Origin: Rotaria sp. Silwood1
Taxonomy: Eukaryota; Rotifera; Eurotatoria; Philodinida; Philodinidae
Assembly (NCBI GenBank): GCA_905250075.1
Contig: CAJNOP010000010.1
Location: 806,001-870,000, forward strand
Reading direction: 5' to 3'
Length of the DNA stretch: 64,000 bases
The notes under the pieces are model-generated. The model was not told the origin of the DNA. It ran no database searches and saw only the letters and a list, made by a program, of their open reading frames with translations. Positions 1 through 10,504 of the stretch are shown piece after piece (position 1 is the first letter of the stretch; each line of letters starts with the position of its first letter). A program made the translations under genes and the position numbers.

Positions 1-306
1 TATAGCCTTGTAGCCCTTGTGGACCTATGGGTACCACAATACAATAGCCCTTGAGGACCTGTGGCTTCCTCAATATAATAGTCCTTGAGGACGTATGGGT
101 ATCCTCATAGGATAACCCTTGAGCACCTATTGGTACTAGCATAGGATAGCCCTTGAGGACCCAGACGTACCCCCATAGGATAGTTCCTGCGGACCCAAAG
201 GTACCCCCATAGGAATAGCCCTTGAGGACCCAGGGGTACCCCATCGCATAGTCCCGAAGGACCCAGAGGTACTTCCATATAACAGCTCCGGGGGACCCAG
301 AGGTAC
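1..306. repeat. Degenerate minisatellite, ~34-bp unit, about 9 copies
   Basis: About nine imperfect units follow each other, each built on the core cccttgaggaccca and a gtaccccata-type second half. The core recurs near 13, 48, 83, 118, 151, 184, 218, 251 and 285, so the period is 33-36 bp. The array runs straight into an assembly gap, so its true length is unknown. The short open frame across it is an artefact of the repeat. Confidence 0.85.
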
Positions 307-316
307 NNNNNNNNNN
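307..316. other. Assembly gap (10 N)
   Basis: Ten undetermined bases lie between the minisatellite and the last visible exon of the M13 peptidase gene. The gap probably hides more repeat units and the end of that gene. Confidence 0.99.
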
Positions 317-3300
317 ATATTTCTGAAGACCAGGTAATATTTTGTCAACATTCTTGTTGTTTGCTGTCCATTTTCGATAAGCCTAAAACAAAGAGGATAT
401 TTTCTTAGATGATGACATTCAATACTACATAGACAAATGGCAAATTTATCAAATCATCTCGAAAACATTGCATAATAGACTAGGGCATGCATGTTAATAA
501 CTCAAATATACTTACGAAAAATGCTTCTCTAAGGCCACCATTGTCAGCAATATCTTCTCCTTGTGTTAGATTTCCATCTGCCTAATGAAAGATAAAATGA
601 AATTAATTTATTCAATTCAACAATCTTAAGATGAAAAACTGACTTTCATATTGATTTGTGTCACTGTGTAGTCACTGTACTGATTGATAATACATGTCTT
701 GCGATCGTTAAACTTTTTGATTGTTTCATCTGTCCACCATGGAATTCGATTTCCATTTTTGTCAAATTGCCGACCGGTATCATCAAAACCATGTGTAATT
801 TCGTGCCCAATTACGACACCAATACCTAAATGAGTATTTAAGATCAAAGAATCCATATTAGTTTTTCCAATGAATATAAAATCCATTGGGAAAATGCTTT
901 TTAAAAGAAAAATTTGGCTATTCTTTGTGCTGAAATGTGAAAAATCGGTAAAAAACCAGGATTTTTCTTGTAATAAAATTTAGAAAAGTCTTTACTGTAC
1001 ATGAACAATGAATAAAAAAAAAACCCTTGATTTCAATGTATACATTTTTATAGAAAAACAAAATCTTTTGTATGTTTTATTTAATTTAATAATATTTCTC
1101 GGTTTGTCTAAAACAAATTTTGTTTATCTTGTTAACCTCCAAGATCTTTCAATATTCATGCAACAACAACAACAATAGCACATTATTGTTCACTCCTCTC
1201 CGTCTTATTTGTATGCAGAAATATATATCAAATGTTTTGTAGGAGAATTTTCGGCTCTGTTGAAATTGTATGCATTCAAACTTTAGTACTTACCACCGTA
1301 ATTGAGATACCTAGATAATAAATAGAATAGTTAAATTAATTACGACACAATAAACAGATAATAGTTACTTGGGTGCATCTTTATTAAAGAAGGGCGTTTG
1401 TAAAATACCAGCCGGAAAACCTAAAGAATAAAAAAAAATATTCATATATAGTATAATTGTAATATAGAAGATCAATGAACGTACTTATTTGATTTCTTGA
1501 TGGTTCATAAAAGGCATTTACAACACTGGGTGCAGAGTAGTCGCCCCATCCGTTTATGTCGACAGGTTTTCGCAACAGTTGAAAACTTTCCTTGGCTTTT
1601 ATTTCAAGCATTTTGAGAACGTTTCTAATATACGATGAGTTGAAATTGTACTATATTCAAAGAGGCATACGCTATAGAAGAGAGATGCATTTCTCGATGG
1701 AAAACATCAGGACAATCCTACAGTCCTATGGGAGAAATCTCATACAACATTTATAATAATCCGTAGTAGAGTCAAAATGACATTATCTCATATATACATC
1801 AACACTTATCGCATTGCTTACTTCAGCATAATCTTCTTCGAGTTTTGTATTATTATCACTGCCCAAATACTCAGGATAACCGATATGAGGATCCATGCTT
1901 TTGGCCTAAATACTCATAATTTCGTTTTGATCTCGATTGATTTTCTAGATTTACCTTCTCGATGGCTTTTACTTTCGATTCAGCATCCATCCAAGTAGAC
2001 TCATCAAGCATTTCAATGAATGTATTTCGAATATTGTTTATCATTTCAAGAGACTTTAAAAATATCAAAATATCAATAAACATAATATAGATTTGAACAA
2101 ACCTCGTTGAGAGCATTTTCATCAAAATATTTTTTGATATAAAGTTTCGAGACAGCAAAACCCATATAATTATTGGCAAGACCACCACATACTACTTTAC
2201 GTGGTCGTTCAGCATTTGTACCACGAAAGATTCGATCGAATCGTTGTCTAATCATTCGAATATGTTGAGGCATCAGCGAAGTTGCACCCATCATGAATCG
2301 CCAAAGAATATAATTCTGTATGGTGCGTGGTGAAGCTTGCTTAAGAATCAATGATACATTATTCAAATACTCAATTTCACCAACGACTACAATGTCTGTA
2401 TCTTGTAAAACCACATTGCCAAACAGATAGCAACGACGAAGATAATCGGTAAAGTCAAACTATATCAAGACAAGACAGTATAGAACAGGCGACATGAAAG
2501 AAAAGGAAAAGCAAAACTGACTGTTGCATTAAATGTCGATGATAGTTTACCAAGTGTAGTTCGAACAGTTTCATTATGGCGCGCTCTTTGTTCGTCATTA
2601 GTCCAATGATACTATGGTGAACAAGTAAATTAGAATTAGTGTATGCATAAGAAAAGAAACAGATATTTGATTACTTTTGCAATATTCTTTTCAAACTCGT
2701 ATATATCATTGACATCTTGATCAATCATTGATGTGTCCTGTCCTAATTCCATGGCCAATTCATGTATAAACTGTCGATAAGCGATTGTGATGTTTGTCTC
2801 GCTGGCATAGTATTGCTTTTGCCCGAGTGCAAGATCACTTTGTCCGACCTAGAATGGTTAATAGGATATGTATCGTAAGTGACATGACAATACCATCGAT
2901 TTTATATAAGACAGTTTATTCAAGATTGTTGGCAGAAACAATTGTCTTCATGAATGTATAATTCTGATGATTTACTCAAAGAATTTCAACACTGCGTAAC
3001 TAGGAGCTCTCCAATACTCAGCAAAATTAGATTGTTGAGAAAGGGCAGAACTGCACATAAGCCAAGGAATCAGCTTACTCACTTTTCTTTGTCAGATCAT
3101 GTTGAAAACTATATAGATCGATATATTTCAGCATGACAAACGTTTTGCTGCTGCTTTTGGTACAACTTTAGAAGGATCTTTTCAAAGTTAGTCTACGCTT
3201 CATTTGGGTATTATTTTTCTGCTTTATTACACTATTCGCTTTTTATACTACGGTTCCATGTATGCAGATATAGAAATGTGACTCATGTCATATAAAATTA

Positions 3301-5757
3301 GTTCAAAACTTGACAAATCTACCTTACTATGAAGATATTGTAGTTTTGTTAAGAGTTGATATGAGTATCATATAGACATTCGATAGTTTCTCAAATTATA
3401 AAGCATCTACTATCCGTATATATCGCATATGCACCTCGTATCTTGATAGTATTTAGAGAAAAATAAAATATTTGTTCATGTTTTCTTTACTGTAGTTAGA
3501 GATAAGTTATATCTTTAAAATAACTCGAATGTATGAAGTTCTCTAGACTAGTCAATCTCTCAACCCTTACACCAATGGCCAAAATGAGACAAAAATAACG
3601 CATAATTCGCAATCTACCAATAAAATAGGATTACTAAATCAATTATTTTAGATGGTCTTAGTATCCACCAGTGACACATAAAAAAAATCACACACATATG
3701 TTCTTGTCGATTACAGTCAAAGTGGCCGGTAGAGTGATTCCTGCTGTTTCATATGATTTTGAAATCTAAGTGTCTTCTATCACTACTGCGAAGATGAAAA
3801 ACAGGTATCTCCCGACTATTGAGATATATTCTAAATAATCGTGGGAATGAATTGCAATTTATTTCATTTTGACATAGTTTCTACCATAGCTATAGTGGCC
3901 AGTATGATCAACCATAGTACTTGATAGTATTTTCAGAGTCTATGTGCTTCCTAGCGATAATGGAAAAATTACGAGCAGATATTTTGCTTTCTTTAAGATG
4001 TTATTGAGATCAAAGGTGCATGTGTTATGAGTGGTAGATGCTGTATAATTTGACAAACTACCGAATTGTTATACTGATATTCTTGTCAACTCTTAACGAA
4101 ATTGAAATAGCTCTATAGTGAGATGTATTTTGCCAGAGTATGAATCCATTTCATATGATATAAGTCATATATACATATCTGTATATCTGGAGCCTTGATA
4201 TAAAAAGCAGATACAGTAACAAAACATAAAGCTAGTATCCGCATGAAGCGCAGACTAACTTTTAAAAAAGTCTTCTGAAGGTATATCAAAAGCAGCAGCA
4301 AAATGTTCGTCATGCTGAAATCTATCGATCTATGTAGACTCCAAAACGATCTGTCGAAGAAAAATTATGGTGCTCATCTCTAGTCTTGTGTACGCCCGTC
4401 TTTTTGAAATATTTTTTCTTATAGACGCGTTACTGAAACATAAATAGATGCTAGAAATTTTCTATGAAATTTCAGTTACAGTTGTGAAAAACTCCAGTTC
4501 GAGCAGGTCAATGAGAACATTACTTGATTCGAGTGCTCTTTGAATATTATGACAATCCTATGCCTACATCTATGTTGATCAGTGGTTAGACGTACTTCAA
4601 TGTTGTGCACTGTGGAATTTTCTTCATTGATCGCTGTGTCTATTCGATAGATAGTATTACTATAATATTTGCGCAGTTGGAACAAGAGATTTGGCAGATC
4701 AAACGTTGCACTATTCCATGATGGACCTTGTAGTATAGGCCAACCACCAAATTCTGTATTAACCAGTGAAAGAATAGTATCAACACCATTAGCCTCGATT
4801 TCTTCTTCATCTATGCACGAGTTGTAGAAACGACGAGCATTGACAACAGCTTTGGGTTCGCTGACATCATTCGCAGGTGGTGACGATAGTAGATCTATGA
4901 TATTAACAGATAAATATGACTAATCAATCTCATTTACGCGTACCGACAACATTGTAATCCAATTGGGTCCGTAATAAATTGAAAGTAGTCTGTGCACTAA
5001 CTAGAACCAACAAGCAAATAAGAAATTTCCATCAATACGAAAGAGAAGTTATTTCATACCATCATCTGGTATTCTTGTATTTTTAACCCATGTGCCACAG
5101 GCAAAATGAAAAAAATCTTCGCACGGTTCGACAGTTTCATCAATACTTTCAATTAGATAGTTGGCTAGAAATTAGACGATCATATTTGATTGATTTTCTT
5201 ACAAAAAGATATATACCTGCTTTGACACAATACGGAGTCAGGCATATATCTTAAACGAACAAAATCATACAAGCATAAGATTTCATTTTAAGAAAAAAAA
5301 AGGAGTAATACCGTTTGTAGTTGTTGTGGATGGTAGAGCTCTTTCTACCGTTGCTGTTGTTTTTCTGGCCTTTTCGATACCATAAAGTGTGCTGACCACA
5401 ACTGTAGTAATGGCGAAAATTCCAACGAGAAACCCGAGCAGTCTGGCAGGTGTCATAAAGCGAAATGCAGTATTCGATAGCCGACTATAATACGATAAAT
5501 TTAACTTGCACTGTTGTCAGGCAACAAAGAGATTTTTTGAGAATGAGAACTACCATAGTGAAAATAGCTTTGACAGTGTAACCTTTTTTTGTATCCTTCA
5601 GGTAATTTTTCGTGAAGGACTAATGCCACTCACTAGCCATACGCCGGTATGCTCCTCTGTTTTTATGCTCTCAACGACGCTTTATTTAGTTAGCGCATCA
5701 GAATAAGAATAATACTCGTACATACCTTCTTGTTTCCGAGAGAAACGTGTCTGTCAT
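317..5757 (-). CDS. M13 family zinc metallopeptidase (neprilysin/endothelin-converting-enzyme-like), 3' end lost in the gap
   Basis: A type II membrane ectopeptidase that cleaves peptides outside the cell. I rebuilt 17 exons with phase-consistent GT-AG borders: 5757-5726, 5484-5312, 5249-5217, 5164-5060, 5000-4944, 4894-4596, 2848-2675, 2611-2522, 2459-2103, 2053-1955, 1905-1822, 1650-1485, 1420-1369, 1310-1294, 825-644, 581-516 and 382-<317. They give about 684 residues with no stop. In order: a short cytosolic N-terminus, one membrane segment (about residues 26-47), then CLTPYC and PCEDFFHFACG of the family N-domain, FGGWP, the substrate-binding NAFY, the zinc site HEITH (587-591), GEDIAD with the third ligand Glu649 (GENIAD in most members), and AYRKW followed by LPGL. 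The usual C-terminal CxxW falls in the gap. The start was chosen because exon 1 (MTDTFLSET) splices in phase to the membrane exon. The longest intron (2849-4595) carries a foldback repeat. The family is certain; which mammalian paralogue is closest cannot be told. Confidence 0.93.
3028..4412. repeat. Diverged long inverted repeat (foldback) inside the M13 intron
   Basis: Bases about 3028-3480 match the reverse complement of about 3970-4412 along their length, with many substitutions. The clearest shared block is ttcagcatgac followed by ttttgctgctgcttttg (3129-3160 against 4285-4318), and a second is gttaagagttgac/t with flanks. The axis is near 3725. Short open frames inside it are by-products of the palindrome. 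It looks like an old non-autonomous foldback element. Confidence 0.65.
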
Positions 5758-5808
5758 CTTCAAGATTTAATACTGTTCACGTATGTCAACTTGTTTGAAG
5801 AATTTCAC
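5758..5808 (-). other. 5' leader of the M13 gene with a splice acceptor
   Basis: On the minus strand a pyrimidine-rich tract ending in ctttag stands 51 nt upstream of the chosen ATG, so the mature leader would start at 5808. This could be the end of a 5'-UTR intron or a spliced-leader acceptor; no upstream exon is recognisable. Confidence 0.4.
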
Positions 5809-7867
5809 CTAAAGACAGATTAGACGTTATTTCAAAATTTTCATAGAAACTCAATTAACTGCTAGCATAGGAGATATTGGAGATATAGTATATGAGTGTT
5901 ACTATGTGTATTCGTGCAATATTTTCAATATCTTCTATGTTGGTACTTAATTCAGTTTCCAGAGATAACTGCAGAAGAATCATGTGTAAAGACACGAAAA
6001 CAGTCAAAAGCCATCTTAGGACACGCTAAAATACTGTACAGACGGCTTTTTTCGAATAATTTAGAAAAATGAACAGAGAACGATGCAAAACTTCTCTCGA
6101 TAAAATCGGCTGTTTCGTCATGTCGCACTAGCAGAAGGGTATTATTCTTGCGAGAAACATATGGGTCCTCTCGTCCACAACACAGAAGTACCTCAATGAA
6201 TTAAGAACTACTTTCAAACAAAGAATGAATGAGATCGCAAAAGACTATTAATAGTTGAATTGATCAAGATTTCTAAATATGCGAAAGATATTTTCGAACA
6301 GAAGCACCATTCAAAAGCCTGACCTCTTGTAATATTATAACGACAAAATGGGAAAATGTGAGACCTGCCTGCACTACTAAGTTGTTGTAACAAGTTGAAG
6401 CTTTTGAGAGTAGATAGATGGCTGGTTGGATTCGATTTAAGAGACACATCACTTGTACACTTATTTCAGTTCAATGCTCAATAGTGTTTACCGATACATC
6501 GATGTATTAGTGAAATATCGGAACAACAGCACAAATAAACAAGAAACCAAAGTTCATTTTGTTCTAGCCATCAAAGATGCGGATATGGTGTGAATCTTGG
6601 TCAATGTTATCGATTCAAACACATCTACACTCGCCCCATATCTTACGATTAAAAACCTAATCGTCCATTGATCGTGGTCAAAATAGAAACAAGTGAACTC
6701 TCTCGGTAAAAATATATTCATGCAATCACTTCATGTCTAATATTTGCAACATGTATGCCTTTTTTCTTTTCATTATGTCTACATAACTTAGGAACGGCAG
6801 GTAGAATGATGCCGTCTGTATCTAGTTGTCAAAATATTTTCAAATATACTCACACATGCATATCTTTCATATTTTTCCTGATTTTCCCGTTCGATATTCC
6901 CAATTACCTCTCGTAGGACTATTAGATAAGAACGGTAGACTCATCGAAAATAGAATAACGGTATGCATTTGATATGCGATGAGTAAAACTAATGTTTGTC
7001 ATTAATATCCTAAGATTGATTCGTCATTCGTACGCAGATAAAAATAAGGCATGGAATTCTACAAATGGAAAGAATATCCATCTTGCAGTTATCAACCAGC
7101 TTGAGTTCTGTTAAAAATAATAGTATGTAAAGGAGAAAAGTTTTCGAAATTTATTCAATGCTCCAAACAGGACAATTGGATATGTAGGAGAAGAGTGCGA
7201 GACAGCTGGATACGTGCATAGTAAAAAAAATATTGGTAGATTTGAACTCAGTTCCGAATAACTTCTTAAGTAAAAGAGACATATGACGAAAAAACATCCA
7301 CTACTAATAATGTATAGGATGTCCCTCTCTACTGTCGTAGAAGAATTTACAACCTATTGTTATTACCTGGAAATGGCACGAGTATGAATAAAATTAAAGT
7401 TTCTATACTCAAACAAAAACGATTTGCGAAATTTTTAACGAGTTACTTGATGTACACTGAGATTATGGAGTAGATTAATGTCGAAAATTCAAGCCAACAA
7501 GGAACCCTCTCAATATCATAGGTAGGAGTAACATTTTACTTCTACATCACTAATCCATATGGTGATCACTATGTACTAGTGAATATCAAAGCAGTCTATT
7601 TGCTTTGTTTTATATGATTTACGTGAGCCTTGCGCAAATATAATACAACTCGTCAAAGATATTGTTGCTTATTGTCAATGAAATCAAGTCTTTAGAAAAA
7701 ATTATTTTTTCATTAATAATTCGTGAATAAAATGAATGAATTTCAATCATGTAAGAAAACTAAATATAGTTTAAATACTAAACTATCACAATTTTAGTTT
7801 GAGTTACTTCTTGTGTTGTCTTTCTTGACAGGTATAAATAAAACAACCTAGATAAGAATATTTCTAT
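5809..7867. other. Intergenic, no gene recognised
   Basis: The stretch is AT-rich with frequent stops in all frames. The one 77-codon open frame (6447-6214, minus) has no coding-like composition, recognisable motif or splice context. It must contain the promoter of the M13 gene, but I see no clear core element. Confidence 0.5.
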
Positions 7868-8317
7868 TGATGTATCGTGTTTGAAGTGATATTTTATACG
7901 TATGAAGGCTTTTGTGAGATAAGTATACTTCTAAAACAATGTGGGTTTGTATGTATTTCATGCTGAACTTTAATGTGCACGTGTTTTCTGTCATCGGTGC
8001 TATGGATCATATTAGGATAATACTCGAATGCTAGTTTTTTTATGATAGTGAATATTGAGAGGTGAAAGCTTTTGTCACTTGTACTTTATGTACAGCTTAT
8101 AGGCTACAAAAAAATTAATTCTTCAATTCCTAGCTATAGTAGAGAGGCTAGCATTCGAATAATATCCTAATATAATTCACAGAGTCAGTAGTAGAAAACA
8201 TTTGAACATCATAGTTCAGTATTAAATGCATAGATACTTAATATCTCGTCAAAAGGATATGCTAGTTTGAGTAAGGTTTCCATACATGTACACTATTACT
8301 TCAAACACAATACATCA
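7868..8317. mobile_element. Foldback MITE-like element, ~450 bp
   Basis: The left arm 7868-8034 and right arm 8148-8317 are diverged reverse complements. The outer ends read gatgtatcgtgtttgaagt against gatgtattgtgtttgaagt, and the inner ends share attaggataatactcgaatgctag with small changes. The 113-bp loop has no coding capacity. No clean target duplication was found, so the exact ends are uncertain. Confidence 0.65.
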
Positions 8318-8374
8318 CCTAGAAATGTTCTCATAAATGCAATGTTGCGGGACTACAAAGTGTTAGTTCCCATT

Positions 8375-9329
8375 TCACGAGGGAACATTCCCAGGTGCAC
8401 ATTCACTTTTGCGTAGAGACTATGCACATCTGAGAGATCTTGATGAGTTATGACTATGATTAAAAAAAAGCTCGTGCCCATGGCCTATTTCCGAGGAGAT
8501 CGAACGTTTTTAGTTTTATAGCTTGGTATTCTCATGAAGTCTCAATTACGTTGTACAAAACTCATCTCTGATTTCGATGAAGCTTTCTGCGTTTATACAG
8601 CGTTTTCTTCTCAGCATTTTAATGTAAAATAGTTTCTCGAAACGCTTTTGTTTTGAAGGAGATGCACTCAGAACCCATGTGATGAAAACCGAGCAAAAAC
8701 CGGCGGTTAACCGCGGTTTTACTGGTCCGGTTACCAGCTCATTGGCATAGAAAAACCGCGGTTTTTTCCGGTTAACCGCGGTAAACCGCTACTTTTTTTT
8801 CGGGTTTACCGCGATAAACTGATGGTTTTTCTCGCTTTACCGGCTCCTTACCGATTAACCGGTTTTTTTAATGGTGAACCGCGGTAAACCGGCGGTTTTT
8901 GCCGGTAAACCGCGGTTTATCGCTAAAACTGATCCGATTTTTGTGACATGGAAGTACTATGAGCAGTACAAACTCAAAAAACACGGCAAAAAATTGTCTT
9001 CAGGATTTGTGAGTTTGTATTGCTCATAGTATTCTGAGTGCATCTCCTTCAAAACAAAAGCGTTTCGAGAAACTATTTTGCTTTAAAGTGCTGAGAATAA
9101 AAATCTCTATAAACGTAGAAAACTCCATCAAAATCAAAGATGAGTTTTGTACCACGTAATTGAGACTTCATGAGAATACCCAGCTATAAAACTAAAAACG
9201 TTCGATCTCCTCAGAAATAGGCCATGAGCACGAGCTTTTTTTAATCATATTCACAACTCATCAAGATCTATCAGATGTGCACAGTCTTGACTGAAAAGTG
9301 AATGTGCACCTCGAAATGTTTCCTCATGA
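8375..9329. mobile_element. Long foldback element carrying a second inserted element
   Basis: The arms 8375-8673 and 9032-9329 are close to 90 percent identical by eye as reverse complements, for example tttgttttgaaggagatgca near the inner end. The apex arms continue at 8955-8976 and 9010-9031, so the left arm is interrupted between 8673 and 8955. No coding frame is present. Confidence 0.8.
8674..8950. mobile_element. GC-richer palindromic insert (ccggttaaccgcgg type) nested in the foldback
   Basis: A 277-bp block of repeated ggttaaccgcgg/ggtaaaccgcgg motifs lies in the left arm of the foldback and is absent from the mirror position of the right arm. It is flanked by gaa on both sides (8671-8673 and 8951-8953), and its ends are loosely inverted (catgtgatgaaaaccg against catgtcacaaaaatcgg). 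It is probably a short non-autonomous DNA transposon. Confidence 0.65.
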
Positions 9330-9526
9330 GTATTGCTATGTATACGTTTAAATGATAAAATAAGAGTTTTCATTGATTGAAATGGATATATCGACTCTGT
9401 ATTATATACCAAGTGTTGATGAAGAAAATATCCACAACTAAATCGAAAAAAGTTAACTTTGTTGGTACACATCAACATATATCCAAAAGACTTTCTTGAT
9501 CCAAAAATAAATTAACTCTCTTCATG

Positions 9527-10495
9527 CTGGCTTCCCACTCCGCCTCTTTTTCCTCTATTTTTTCTGAACCTTCTCCTTTCCGCCTCTTTTTGGATATAAA
9601 TCCTCTTTTTCCTCTTTTTTTGGAAAAACCTAGGTTTTTAAGGGTAATAACCGATAATGTCGATCGATTTGCATGAATCGATATGCTTCGAACAAATAAG
9701 GTGAATAACAAGGTTGAAAATTATCCTTCAGTACGCATTATAATAATTAAATGTGCATTAATTTCAATCCAAAAGATTTTTTAGTAAGATTTTTTGGCAT
9801 GAACTTTGATCGAATAAGTTAAAACCAATATTTATTGAGGTTGAAATTTGGAAATATTAAAATAAGTTGCGATAGAGTTATTTACGTGCAAATATAAAAC
9901 TTTGAAAATTAGATATTTGAGCTCATTGAAATAGTTTTTTCTAACAGATGTCCGTAAAGCTTGAGCGAAACATCAAGACAGCTTTCATTATGAACTTAAA
10001 CATGGAGTTCGATAATTGAAACTCAAGATTTGGACTCCGAAACTGCTGAATATGCCGCCAAAGGACTACATTTGCCTGGATGAGGAAATCGTTTACAAGA
10101 CAGCCGGTTGTTAGGAAAAACAAAACCCGATTTTAGCTAATAAATCTCTAAAAATTTCTCCAGAAGCAGAGCTCTTCGCAAAATTTTTTTTTTCTTTTTT
10201 TGCAGTTTTTTTGTAGCTCTTTTTTCTGAGCTGGATAGAAAAAGCATGATTGCAACAAATGTCAACAACTGAAAATCGCTTTCATCTTTCGGGTTTTTTT
10301 CAGTCTGTATTGAATTCAGATTAGCGATGCTGCAGTCTGTCAACCTTTGAGGCTCGCGAGAGTCTTTGTTCGCATTTTACAAGCTGAAAAAATGCGCCTC
10401 TTTTTTCCTCTTTTTTTTATTAAAAATCCTCTTTTCTCTGACAACGAAATTCCTCTTTTTTCCTCTTTTTCGACGAGCTGTCGGTGGGATGCCAG
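9527..10495. mobile_element. Non-autonomous DNA transposon with 9-bp target duplication
   Basis: The element begins ctggcttcccac and ends gtgggatgccag, a 12-bp terminal inverted repeat with one mismatch. Both sides carry ctcttcatg (9518-9526 and 10496-10504). Just inside each end are clusters of cctcttttt. The 969-bp body has no transposase-like frame, and the short open frames here are composition artefacts. A 9-bp duplication recalls Mutator-like elements, but the ends are too short to assign a superfamily. Confidence 0.8.
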
Positions 10496-10504
10496 CTCTT
10501 CATG

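Noticed and set aside
1..306. CRISPR-like array
   Set aside because: Units are contiguous and degenerate without unique spacers, in an animal genome; it is a minisatellite.
4113..4313. 66-codon minus frame in the M13 intron
   Set aside because: It lies wholly in the right arm of the foldback, has no family motif, and the M13 exons splice across it in phase.
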